Positions 49,601 to 60,100 of a stretch of 64,000 bases of DNA are shown here, in pieces. The notes below the pieces were generated by a model that made no database searches, was not told the DNA's origin, and saw nothing but the letters and a program-made list of their open reading frames with translations. Position 1 is the stretch's first letter. Each line of letters opens with the position of its first letter. This stretch comes from Rhynchonema sp. JSB1_4 (taxonomy: Eukaryota > Nematoda > Chromadorea > Monhysterida > Xyalidae): NCBI GenBank assembly GCA_030248065.1, contig JASAMV010002745.1, forward strand, positions 60,786 to 124,785, in the 5' to 3' direction. The position numbers and the translations under genes were made by a program.

Positions 49601-50968
49601 GGGAGGAGGAGAACTCGATTAGCGAACCGAACACACCGATGGTCAATGATGACAGAGAGAATACTGGTAAGTGTTTTGTTTTTTTATGTTTTCGATGTAA
49701 TTTTAGCTTGGTTCCTTGTGTCCGGTTACTGTGTCCCGGTGATGACATTTTTGTATGCATAGGGGAACGGGTGACTTACTCACATAACTGTATGTCTGTC
49801 ACAATAAAACCTTTTGCGAGCGATCATGGCAACATGGACGCAATTATTGTCAGATTTGTGAAACATCTTTTTTGTTTTGATGATCGCTATTTTATTTCTC
49901 GACTTAGTGAACAGATATCGTTTGTTGTTCAGCTGTCAGCTCGACCGAGCGATCAGATGTTCCAACATCCCAATCTGCAGCCGATACGACCACAGTTGTC
50001 AACGGTACAGATCGAGACCAGGACCGGACTTGTACCGCACCGGTCTCGGACAAGGACCTGGCTGCTATGAGACAAAAACGCGAAGCAACACCGACGAACG
50101 ATGATGATGATGTTGAGGAGGGCGAAATTGTGGTCGGTGATTATTGGTGGTTGATTTGGGTTTTTATCTATTTCAAAACAGCACTTGATTTGTTCTTTCT
50201 AATTTATTTGCAACAACACAAAAACCCTGCTGGTCAGTCTTATCTATCATTCCCCCGTCTCTCCATTACTGTATTCTATCCCTCGTTTTTTGGCTTGTTT
50301 TTTGCTCAAATAGGTTATGCACCACGTGCTAATGACTGGTGAGTAGCAATCTACAATGGATCATACAGTTGTGTTGTGCAGCATGTGTTCCGTTAGTCAT
50401 CTCAACATGGTCTGTCAGAGTCCCCCGCCTGCCTCTCGCCAAAGGCCAGACGACGCCACGGTGGCCAGTCCATTGCGTGTCACCGAACGCACTGTCGATG
50501 ACGTCGATTCCATGTTGACTGATGTTTCGACTGGTACAAATGTGGCGTTCAACAAACTCACAATGTTGCATCTCGTCGACGACCAATCATATGGCAAGGC
50601 GGCAAATTCGAAGTCGTCCAATCAGCGTAATGATACATTCCAGGATCTGTCGCGCTCGTCCGAGAAATTGTTCAATCTGCCATTCAGGTGCGTAATGTTT
50701 CAATTGAATTATGTGCGTTTGTTTGGGCCATTGCGCGTACGCCGCGCAGTTGCAGTACGGTCGATTCTCTATCGAAAAATGGAGAGTTTATCATATACCG
50801 ACACACTTCTGTTGTAGATTGGCGAAACGGGGCCCCCCAGGTGAAACGGCGAAATCTCTGATCAACGACACTGATGATGCGCAGCACCCAAAGCAGCGGA
50901 TTAAGAAGACGGTGGCGGAAAAGGCGAAAAGCAGAAAAACCAGGATACTCGACAGATTGCATCCGTGA
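43615..50968 (+). CDS. Gene E: LisH-domain protein with long disordered basic region, possibly NPAT/Mxc-like
   Basis: Exons: 43615-43825, 43865-43959, 44182-44462, 44883-45033, 45133-45221, 45564-45760, 45992-46053, about 46229-46486, 46747-47044, 47121-47274, 47338-47401, 47761-47948, 48301-49665, 49933-50132, about 50313-50339, 50419-50689 and 50818-50968. Residues about 15-45 (VEQLILSYLRRRGMHKCADI) fit a LisH dimerisation motif, followed by LYGQHLEDIVAMFV. The remainder is low complexity, with basic clusters (RKRPKREKAAK) and an acidic patch (DDDDVEEGE). The large exon holds three imperfect repeats of about 65 residues around NSP-x-K. NPAT, the histone-gene coactivator, also has an N-terminal LisH plus a similar following segment and a disordered tail; the match is suggestive only. 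TBL1- or TAF5-type proteins are less likely, because no WD repeats are seen. Confidence 0.65.
48960..49450 (+). repeat. Three imperfect coding repeats within gene E exon 13
   Basis: At protein level SPPKQATSNSPLKISPENTE, then SPKQPTRNSPVKTSSENSDE, then APKQTAPNSPRKLSTERTDD, each followed by RLTH/RPMH and a Ser/Pro-rich spacer ending in DPE. The period is about 65, then 60 codons. Confidence 0.7.
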
Positions 50969-51440
50969 TTGTTGGGTGACCAATCAACGGCTTCACGTGC
51001 ATTTTTATTTGATCTCATTATTCGATTCGTAATTTATGCAAGTGTGCTACTGCTATAGTATTTCCTTCTTATGGGAGTCAGCTGTGCCAACGTTGTAAGC
51101 CAACTCCTAGCTGAGGTAGAAAGTCCACGACTCCCCTTGAAAATGCAAAAAAGAGAAATCACAACGCTGTCAACGTCACCAGAAGCCTGAAACATTGTTT
51201 TTTGCGCCAGCTTTTTACGTGGTGTGTGACGTCTGATTTCCCTTTTTTACAGTTTCAAGGTGAATCACACAATTTCAACCTTAGCTAGAAGCAACTGGAT
51301 CGCACGTTGAGTGGGTGTGGACCAATATAATAAAGGAAGACTACTCGTTCCTCACAACTAGTTGCTTGTTTCATACGTTTTTCACGTCAGTTAATCTCGC
51401 TTGTTAGTTTTCCATTTTCATGAACATTCTTGTTGTGGTA

Positions 51441-51616
51441 TACTCCGACAATTCTTTTGGGAGAAACTTTTCAAACGCGTTGCCTGATCCGTAAAGCGCA
51501 TGATGCGTGCACTGGCTATAGCGGTCACGTGACTTCTGTGGCCAGTGCACCCATAACGCGCTTTACGGATCAGGCAACGCGGTTGAAAAGTTTCTCCCAA
51601 AAGAATTGCCAGAGTA
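51441..51616. mobile_element. Foldback MITE, TA-flanked
   Basis: Two arms of about 75 bp are almost perfect inverted copies (CAATTCTTTTGGGAGAAACT and onward), separated by a loop of about 25 bp and flanked by TA. The arms end at TGCACTGGC/GCCAGTGCA. Confidence 0.85.
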
Positions 51617-51903
51617 TATGTACTGTATAAAAACTCGAGCAATGTATCTATCTGCGCAGACGATTATTACGTACATGCCCTTCCCGCCTTTACAGCATCG
51701 CCTGCTGCCTCTTGTTTTTCATGACTCTTCATTCATGACTCGATTGTACATTAACAGCAGGTCTGGCTCCCAGGGTTGGATTAAAAAAATTTTTATTATC
51801 GAACTTTTTTTAAAAAAAAACTTTAAATTTTTTTTTAAAAATCACTTTTTTATTCCGGACCCCCCAAAAAAATGGTTTCTAGAAAAATGAAATTTCTGAA
51901 ATC

Positions 51904-52128
51904 ATGTTACTTAGGTATTTTTTGAGGGACACTAAAGAGAACTTCTCCACTGACTTGCATGTTTATGTCGATCACCTGCGATCTAGCCCATTTGGTCATA
52001 ACTTTGAGAACCCGCCCGAAGGTAACTCTGTGGGCATATATGACAAAGGGAAGACCAACCTTCTGTTTGTGAACTTGGGGATAAATTTTAAGAGAGATAA
52101 AGAGTTACACCACACTCATGTTGTGTGA
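51904..52128 (+). other. Small open frame inside hAT element H
   Basis: 74 codons, not low complexity (DLHVYVDHLRSSPFGHNFEN, then a run ending in LGINFKRDKELHHTHVV). It could be a fragment of captured or ancestral coding sequence. I recognise no domain. Confidence 0.3.
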
Positions 52129-52250
52129 CAAAAGCAACAAATGACAAATCCACACAACTGCAAATAGGCGAGCAACGTGGAATCTGTCGATAGCTTACGT
52201 CGATAGCTCAATAACTGCACAGTATACGGTATGGGGTGTCCTATATTATA

Positions 52251-52671
52251 CTTGCGTATTTTTCCGCAAAATATATTTTTGGAAAAAAAACCGTTTTTTT
52301 TCCGGAAAAAAAACCGTTTTTTTTCCAAATATTTTTCCAGTACTTAAGGATGCCCTTGCTCCAAAAACGCCTATTTTGGAGAAAATTTTGTCTGGAAATG
52401 GCCTGAAACAGGCTAAAAATGCACCTGGAGATTAAAAAGTGCTCATTTTGAACTGTTTAGCACCGATTTACATTGGTTTTGACAACATCCTTTCGCAATC
52501 TTTGAAAATATTTCGGAAATTTTTGGAAAAAAAAACGGTTTTTTTCCAAAAGTTGCCACTTGGAAAAATTTCCGGAAAAATAAAAACGTATTTTTCCGGG
52601 CCTCGGAAAAAAAACGGTTTTTTTTCGGTTTTTTTTTCGGAAAAAAAACGGTTTTTTTTCCGGCCCGCAAG
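52251..52671. mobile_element. TA-flanked element with poly-purine arms, nested in H
   Basis: The ends CTTGCG and CGCAAG are inverted, followed by GGAAAAAAAACCG / CGGTTTTTTTTCC tracts in opposite orientation, with TA on both sides. The 13-mer TCCTATATTATAC occurs just outside both ends (52239 and 52676). Confidence 0.55.
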
Positions 52672-53139
52672 TATATCCTATATTATACGTGCAGCGGTTG
52701 TTGGGATGTCTGGGAACTGTATGAGTCCATTACAACGCCATTTTAAACTGAAATATAAGCGCCGCAGGCGATTTTGAGAATGATGAGCAATAAAACGCAT
52801 GAAAACATACATTTTTACCTTAAAAAAGTGAGAAAATGACGAAAAAAAGGGGAAAAATAATAAAAAAAAGTGGACTTACTTTTTAAATTTTTAAAATAAA
52901 AAAAGTGGCCAACTTTTTTTTAAAAAATTTTTTTTACAAAAAAATTTTTACTTTTTTTTGAATCCAACCCTGCTGGCTCCAGAAGCTCACAATGTGCAGG
53001 ACCAGGACTGGTGTTATTGGATCACAGCGCTTGCCAACGGCTGCACAGTGTGACCCGGTGAGACGTGCCTGGCCGATGCGATCGGACATGAAAGTGGACA
53101 CAGCGGGCATGCGCGCACAATTGGGTAAGATGGAAAGCA

Positions 53140-53598
53140 ATGCACAACGTGATCCGATATTTAGTGCATTTTGTCAATTACAAAAGCTCCTCATGTGATT
53201 TGAGCTGCAATCCTGTCATTTTTTGGCTACCAGTTTCATCCTGTTCTCAGCCAGATGACCACACCTGTCGTGAAGAACAATTAACCCCAATAAACACTTG
53301 GCACAGGAATATTGTTGATTGCGACCCCGAATTAGGAACGGACACGATGCAACTTTTATTTCCCCATAAATTACCGGGTCACCAAATTACCAAGAACATT
53401 AAAAGATTACAAACGGCGGATAAGTGCAAAACACAAAAAAAATCACTGACAGAGAAATTGATCGTCAACAGCGCTCTGCAAGCACAGACATTGAAGAGCT
53501 ATAAAGTCTTCCCTGACCCTAGGTTAAGAATGATGATGATCGCTATCCATGGAAACAAAAAGTCTACGTCCCCAGAGACGAACGGAAACAAACAATAA
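53140..53598 (+). CDS. Open frame of 152 codons, hypothetical
   Basis: The longest frame between gene E and the NRS/ER gene. It has ordinary composition (for example EEQLTPINTWHRNIVDCDPE) and Lys-rich stretches, but no domain I know. Splice-like signals in this area are poor and no paralogue supports the frame. It may be chance or the remnant of a gene. Confidence 0.25.
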   Translation: MHNVIRYLVHFVNYKSSSCDLSCNPVIFWLPVSSCSQPDDHTCREEQLTPINTWHRNIVDCDPELGTDTMQLLFPHKLPGHQITKNIKRLQTADKCKTQKKSLTEKLIVNSALQAQTLKSYKVFPDPRLRMMMIAIHGNKKSTSPETNGNKQ

Positions 53599-53956
53599 AG
53601 GGCATCTACACAACGGAACTGTGAAACGTAATCTAATCCCCATTGCAAGGCACAAGCAAGAATGGTCATGGTTTTGGCAATATCGCATTTTCAATTATAG
53701 CACACGTAAACAACACTATTGCATTTTCTGATCAATTTGGTCACTGTGAAAATACTGATATGTCAAATAATACCCAAAAATTTAGCAAGACGTTTGATTT
53801 AACAATAGCAAGCTTGGCCAATTCGTGTTTGTAAATTCATAATTTCGCCTGCTCCTAAATTGCCAAACCCTCTCTAGCTGCTGCCAACTGGAGTGAATCC
53901 GTTTTCGTTCAGTTTTTCCAAGCTGATCTTTCCCGTCGCGTAAGCGGTCTGAAGAA

Positions 53957-56037
53957 TCATTTAGCTGATGTAAAATATTCCAGAAAAAGTTCGTCACGAT
54001 AATGATCAACCGTGCTCGGCGCACAACGACCTTGTATCAATACCTGCAGGATTGCCTCCTTTATTCCATCCACACACGGTCGCAACTTTGGATACATTTT
54101 TTGCAGTTTGCCAGTGTCAAGTGCACAGTTAGAGCGAGACGACCTGTAACTCTGCGGCATAAGTTGGTGTCCAAAAGTATATTTCTGCTCCATGACTGAC
54201 TGCAAGACTCCGATGTCAGTGACATGTCCAGTAAGCCTACCATGTACAATCCTCGACGTGGCGTGAAACGTCACATTAGTCTCACACACCTCATCTTGGC
54301 CGCTTCCGGCATGTCCTCAGTGACGATGTCCCATTCGCGTGGCTCAACCAATTCACCGTACAATTTCAGTGTTTGACTGTGACGCACTGGACCAGGGTTG
54401 GTCATGTTGAGGGTGCCTGAATATCAAGCATTAGTTTGATTGATGTCATGTTGCAGCATGACAATTCGGCTCTTCATCTATCACTGACGCAGCTAGTGGT
54501 CTGCTGAGGTTAAATCAGAAGCCATGGAAAACTCAAAGGTATATTTTCGAAAATCGACAAAAAATACTTATTATTTTATACCGAACCCGTGAAGCGTTTC
54601 TGCATCAAATCCAACATGATTGGCAGAATGTCCGGCAAAATCGTCAGCGAGTTGGGCACATCGTAAATCTTCTTGTAACTCGCCACTTTCACTGTCAGAT
54701 TACGTTTATCCGTGGAAAAGTTGACTGGTAGACGGATACGTGCCTTCATGAAACATCAGATATGGAATGGAGTATGGGCGACATTTAAATTCGCCATACG
54801 TTGCATATTATCATCGAGCCTAAGCCAAAGATGGTCAATCTTGTTCTTGAATCCTGTTATCATAGGCCAACGATGGGCATCATAACAGGTGTCGGTATCA
54901 TTCATTCGGACACAATAGGACAGTGACGAACATGAGGTTTGATGAAACATCGACAAATCAAACACTCACAATGAACACATTGTCGTATCGTCGCAACATT
55001 CGATCAGTGTAACCCTTCATTACCGAATAGCTGTTACCGAAGTAGTTTGGGTCGTCCTCCTCTTTGTAACCGGCACCATCTGATGTTGAATAAATGATGT
55101 TTGATTTATTTCTAGGTTTTTGTCTTTTGTGTGTAAAGTACGTCTAAAGTGCCTGTCGCGTTTTGTTGGTTGCCTCTTTCAACGTGTTTTCATATGATCA
55201 AGCAATCATCAGAATGTGACCGTATCTATAATACATGTTGGGCACGTGATCAGAAATAACGCCGAGTGAAACATCAGGTACAGCAGTGATTTGACTGATG
55301 AGGTCTGGCACCTGGGTAGTACTGTGAAGAGCGTCTGACCCACCAACGGGATGTTGATCGTTGTACTCATAGATGCAGCCAGTGCCGACATACGTCATGT
55401 GAATGCCACGTGTCTTGCACATCATCGCCAATGCGACCGGTGCGTACAGATTGTCACGAACATTCAGATTCAGCTTGTCCGCACCGCCCTTGAAACATCA
55501 GAGTGAATTGGTGTGCTGGTGATAAATAATGGTTGAGTAGTGACCTAACGCGGCTAGGGTACTTATGTAGCACAAATTCGTAACTAACACAATGGAAAAG
55601 TTCTATTCACGTTCTCACCTCCAAATATTCAATGGTGTTCACGCCAGGTCCATGTGTGCGTGCCATCAAGCTGATCACATGGGTCGGCTTCACGCTGTCC
55701 AGTTCCTGTTCAACAACCGAATCCGCGTGATCGCCCGGCCGCGACTTGGCGTGCGAAAACGCAATGTTCGCTTTCTGAACGGTTTAATTCATATGTTAAC
55801 TGAGTTTCAGCTCCCAAAACACACACTAACCGCACCAACGGTCAGGATAACAAGAATGTGATGGCTTCAACCAAGTAAAAGTTGTACGATCTTGCGAAAA
55901 CTATAGATCGATTCTATAATGTCACCACGACATTCCACAAAAACTCCTTCAAGCTGTCCAGAAATTCGCTGTACCTGCAGCAATTCGCAGAATTGTCCCC
56001 CAATCCATCCTCGACCACCAAAGAGCAGAACGTGCAT
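53957..56037 (-). CDS. Rhamnose-pathway 3,5-epimerase/4-reductase (NRS/ER-like, RmlD-type SDR)
   Basis: Seven minus-strand exons (56037-55975, 55774-55619, 55488-55344, 55079-54971, 54743-54587, 54416-54290, 54143-53957) give about 314 aa. Members of this family turn an NDP-4-keto-6-deoxyglucose into NDP-L-rhamnose with NAD(P)H. Visible: an N-terminal Rossmann motif (LLFGGRGWIGGQF), the ordered stretch ESVKPTHV-like DSVKPTHVISLMARTHGPGV, the family signature TGCIYEY followed by HPVG, the catalytic Y-x3-K (YSVMK), and the C-terminal IPNS-like VPNSLTILPD, NMTNPG and LDTGKL blocks, all collinear with plant NRS/ER. The ATG is chosen because the glycine-rich motif follows at once. Nematodes make rhamnose for the cuticle or molting; that role here is inferred. 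Introns 2, 3 and 4 carry GATGTTTCA. One base of exon 4 (near 55020) should be rechecked. Confidence 0.88.
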
Positions 56038-57192
56038 TTTGTCACTTGTCGCGGACTTCGATGTTTGACCACCAATTTTGGCTGTATTATGTAAAAATTG
56101 GATGAGAAGCTATTCAAATTTTTTGACGGTCTAGGCTTCTGAACACAAACAAAACGAACAGCGTAATTACATCAGTTTCGAGGTGGTACAATTACGAAAT
56201 TACGTGTGATGGGAGACCTGTTTTTGAGTCGGCATCTAATTATCCCAGTGCCCCTTCACAAAAACGTGCATGTTCTTGTGAAAAACATGAGAAGACTACA
56301 GGTATAATTGTTGCGGCTCTGTATCTCACGGCGAAGGCGGAGCGTTTTCTGAAGATGAGCCTACGAAATGCAACCGATAAGCCCGAAAATCGTACAAAAC
56401 TACCAGGCAGGCCAACTGGCAACGACAACAACTACTACCTGCCAGCAGTGCATGGACTGTTATTCGGCTGCATGTGATGTTACCATGTAAACGTGCGCGG
56501 TACGACTAGTGGTATGATCCAAAAGTGACTTTATCGCACGTGTGCATGCGAGCTACCAAATGTACGCGTGCATTCAGCCGTGCATAGGTATGACCAAGGT
56601 CTGACCTTTCCCAAAAACAAGCACATTACTTATCGGTGCATTATCACAAATGGGATCTCTGTCCCGAAGCGAAATGCATTCCAAGGGCTTTCAAAGACAG
56701 TGCATTGTATTTACTCAATCAATCAAGAAGAATTTCAACAAAACATTCTTGAAAATTCAACAGAACACGTGCTCGTGCAAACGACATAACGGCGAACAGA
56801 CATCTGATAAATTCATAACAAACACTCACTTAACGCAGCTTGATTTTGCTGCCCAACAAGCGACATCTGGCTAACAATTCCAATGCAAATAGGCGATTAA
56901 TCGGCAAAAACAGATTGCATGAAAACTTGACACTGTATTATTGTCAGAAATTACATGAATATGAAAGGACATCCAGAAACCACAATTGACTGACTCGGTC
57001 ATTCAGCTCACAAGTTTTGACTACAATCAAAAGTGCGAATTAAAGTAAAAATACGATTTTTTGCGAGATGCAACATGTCAAGGAGCTTGGAGAATCAAGT
57101 GCGCAAGAAAAAACTCTCACGTCAACACACCTGATTCCACAACATAGAGCGACAAATAATCAACAACTATAATCGTTCAATCTATACTCCAT
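56038..57192. other. Intergenic region between CCT1 and NRS/ER genes
   Basis: About 1.15 kb separates two genes on the same strand. I see no exon or element. It presumably holds the CCT1 polyadenylation signal and the NRS/ER promoter. Confidence 0.4.
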
Positions 57193-60100
57193 TCACCCAC
57201 ACATATCGCCATGTCCCCCGCCACCTCTCGGCTGTTCTTTATCCAATTTGATCAAATCATCGATTCGCAGTATCGTAATCGCTGCTTCAGTGGCAAATTT
57301 CAACGATTTCACCTGGAAAACATGTTGCATATTTTGGGAGGTCGTTTTAGAGAATTAAAACAACGCTAAAGATGAAATACTAACTTTTGACATCAACGGT
57401 TCGAGTACGCCCGCCTGTTTATTATCACGCACGTCGCCAGTTTCGAGATCCAACCCGGCCCTGCAACAAAATATCATCAATGAATGCAAATTATAAATCT
57501 CAAAGCTTTCATTCCTGTTTCTGCCCATGTAAAGTGCTATCGCCATTGATAAAGTTTGTAGAACAAATCACGAAAACCCGAAACAGAATCCATTGAAGTC
57601 GAACCATTTCAAATGCTCCAAGTCTTTGCCCGATTGCGCCTTATGATGGAATGCACGCAATTTCGCCACTAAATCGGTCGCGTCCTGTGCTGCGTTGCCG
57701 GCCAGCGTCTTGGGAATGACCAACAAGGACTGCGCGAATTCGGCCACCGACAATTGTTCGCGGGATGCCTGTAATGATGTGCCGGGTGATGTTTCATGAG
57801 GACCATTGAGAGCTATTTCCCAATTGGCATCCATTTTGTCAATCAGCGACCTCCAAGTATCAATCGAGCGCATTTTAAATCTCTAGTTGAAAGAAGGCTT
57901 CATCATAGAGACGCAAACCTCATCGAAGACAACCATGTCTCCAGTTCGCCTTGCGACAACAGACGGCGCATGGTCAACCGAGAAGCAAACAAGACAAAGA
58001 AGCCCGATATACCCCAAACTTCAACACAGCACGCAACAAACATACCAAACTAGTGGCGAAATTCTCCAAGTACACGTTGAGGGCCGCCTCGACCGCACCG
58101 CCGCCAGCGACGACTTTGCGCGACTCAAGCACGCGTCGCACCACACACAACGCGTCGTGCACACTGCGCTCCATCTCGTCCACCATGAAATCGTTCGCCC
58201 CGCTGCCAAATGAAATAAACGGTGGAATAAAAATGATTCTAACTTTCTCATCTGATCTTTATCGTGTCATTCTTAACAATCAAGATTATCAGCGTGTTAT
58301 TTGCATTTACCGTCGTTGCTTTGGTGCTTGAGACAGCACAAAGACAGCACCAAGAAACATGCTTAAAACACTAAACCTGCCCAATTTGGTTTTAGGTATA
58401 TGGAGCTGTTTTTTGGCGTGGGTCTTTGACGCAAAACGTAACATTGAAGTTTTTTGGTTTCATTTTTTTTAGTTTTAGGCTTAAAACGTACGCCTACCAG
58501 GCAAGTGAAGCTGAAACATTTCCACCATAGCATTTCTAGACCTTTTTTAGTGCAATTTGCACTTAAAATTTGAAAATTTCTCCTAAAAATTTGAGGGCTA
58601 TGTGCAAGATGCAAATACATTTTTCAACACCAACATGTGCCTTAGTTGTAATTTTCACGCGTTTTGTGGACCTAACGTGAAAAAACTTGCAAAAACTTCG
58701 CCGCGCGAATTTTGCAAGTTTTCACTCTGAAAACCAGCGCTGTGGTCAGGAACGAGCCTATTTTTATGTGTGTTTACTTTATTTGCCGTTTTAGGCAATT
58801 AAGCTGCATCAAAACACGACACCAAGCAAAAACAATAAATTTGGAGCTTTTTGTCAAAAATTGTCCTTGCGCCCAGAATTTCAAACTGGCCCGTATAAAT
58901 CAGCGGATTAGATGTAAGCCACACCTAATAAATTTTGAAAAAATCCTGATTTCCACACAAACAACTCGTTTTGTGAGTGCGTCCCCGTTGTTCACAAAAC
59001 TGCACTCAACTCAATCATTGACGAATGAAAACTGAAAACAAAACAATTAACTTACCGCAGAATAATGCTGCTGGACGTGCGTGCTTTGGTGCCCCTGATC
59101 AGTATCAACTCATCGTCACAAATTCGTTCTTGAACGACTTCGTCTGCGCCGCCCAGGAATGAAGCGTCAAATGTTTCGTCGCCCTCAAGATTAGCCAATG
59201 AGACCACAAGTGTGGCTGAAAAAAAACGGCAGTATTGAATCCAGCATTTCCAAAACTCCTTGACCAAAACAACCAAATACGAAAGAAATGTACCTCCAGT
59301 AGCCCTAGCGATTCGTTTCAGATCCTGTTTCTTGCACCTTCGCACAGCCATGGCGCCTTTCTCAATCAGGGGTTTCAAGCACAAATCATCAATACCACCC
59401 GTCGTCAGCACCACGTTCGCACCGGACGCTAGGATCTTGTCGATACGACGGCGTGTAATGTCGGCCTCCCTGATAAATCAGGCAAAGTTTGTTGCAGTGG
59501 AAATGGACCGCGATTGTTTATCATGTCTATTGACGCGATTGCGCGACCAACATGTACACAGTGCACAATTGTTGTGCTCCCCATAAGCAACCCATAGCAA
59601 ATCAAAAGCAAAAAGTCAAATGTAACTGACGCACTCTTTTCTAATTTCCTCCAATTTCGTCGGATCCTCGACCACCACCTGAATGCCAAGATGCATCTTC
59701 GCCTTTTGCAGCGAGAAATCCAAACAGGCGATTTTCGCATTCATTATCTTTTTCGGCATACCTGAAATATCGTACCGGGGTGGACAAGAACAATCTGTGT
59801 GACCGGTGTACATGTCTGTACGCCCGACCTGGCGCTGGCACACGTGCTCAATTTCACTTTACAATTTTGGTGTAGTTGTTTGTTCGTTCAGATCGATAAC
59901 TAAACAATTGACATGAAATTAAAATACCAGTAAGTAACGCAGTTACATTTATTGAAGATTCAAAATATGTATTCCTCAAATCCAGTAGCGTGTGTGCGGG
60001 ACAATCAGTCAGTCTCAACAACTATACTCACAGTCACAACCTAAAATTGATAGGAAAACGAATGAAACCCGTCGACAACAACGCACCCTGAGCAGCAACC

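Larger units (their letters stand above)
51771..52972. mobile_element. hAT element H with nested insertion
   Basis: The ends are CAGGGTTGGATTAAAAAAAT and its inverted form, flanked by an exact 8-bp duplication CTGGCTCC (51763-51770 and 52973-52980). It contains a 74-codon open frame at 51904-52128 of unknown nature, and a second element at 52251-52671. Confidence 0.9.

Noticed and set aside
48323..49760. Antisense frames across the large exon of gene E
   Set aside because: They are shadows of a long open, biased-composition exon with good splice signals on the plus strand.
50510..50530. GATGTTTCG in gene E as a further copy of the recurrent motif
   Set aside because: It is a near-match inside a supported coding exon (LTDVSTG), so codon content explains it. 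I left near-matches and clearly coding copies out of the argument.
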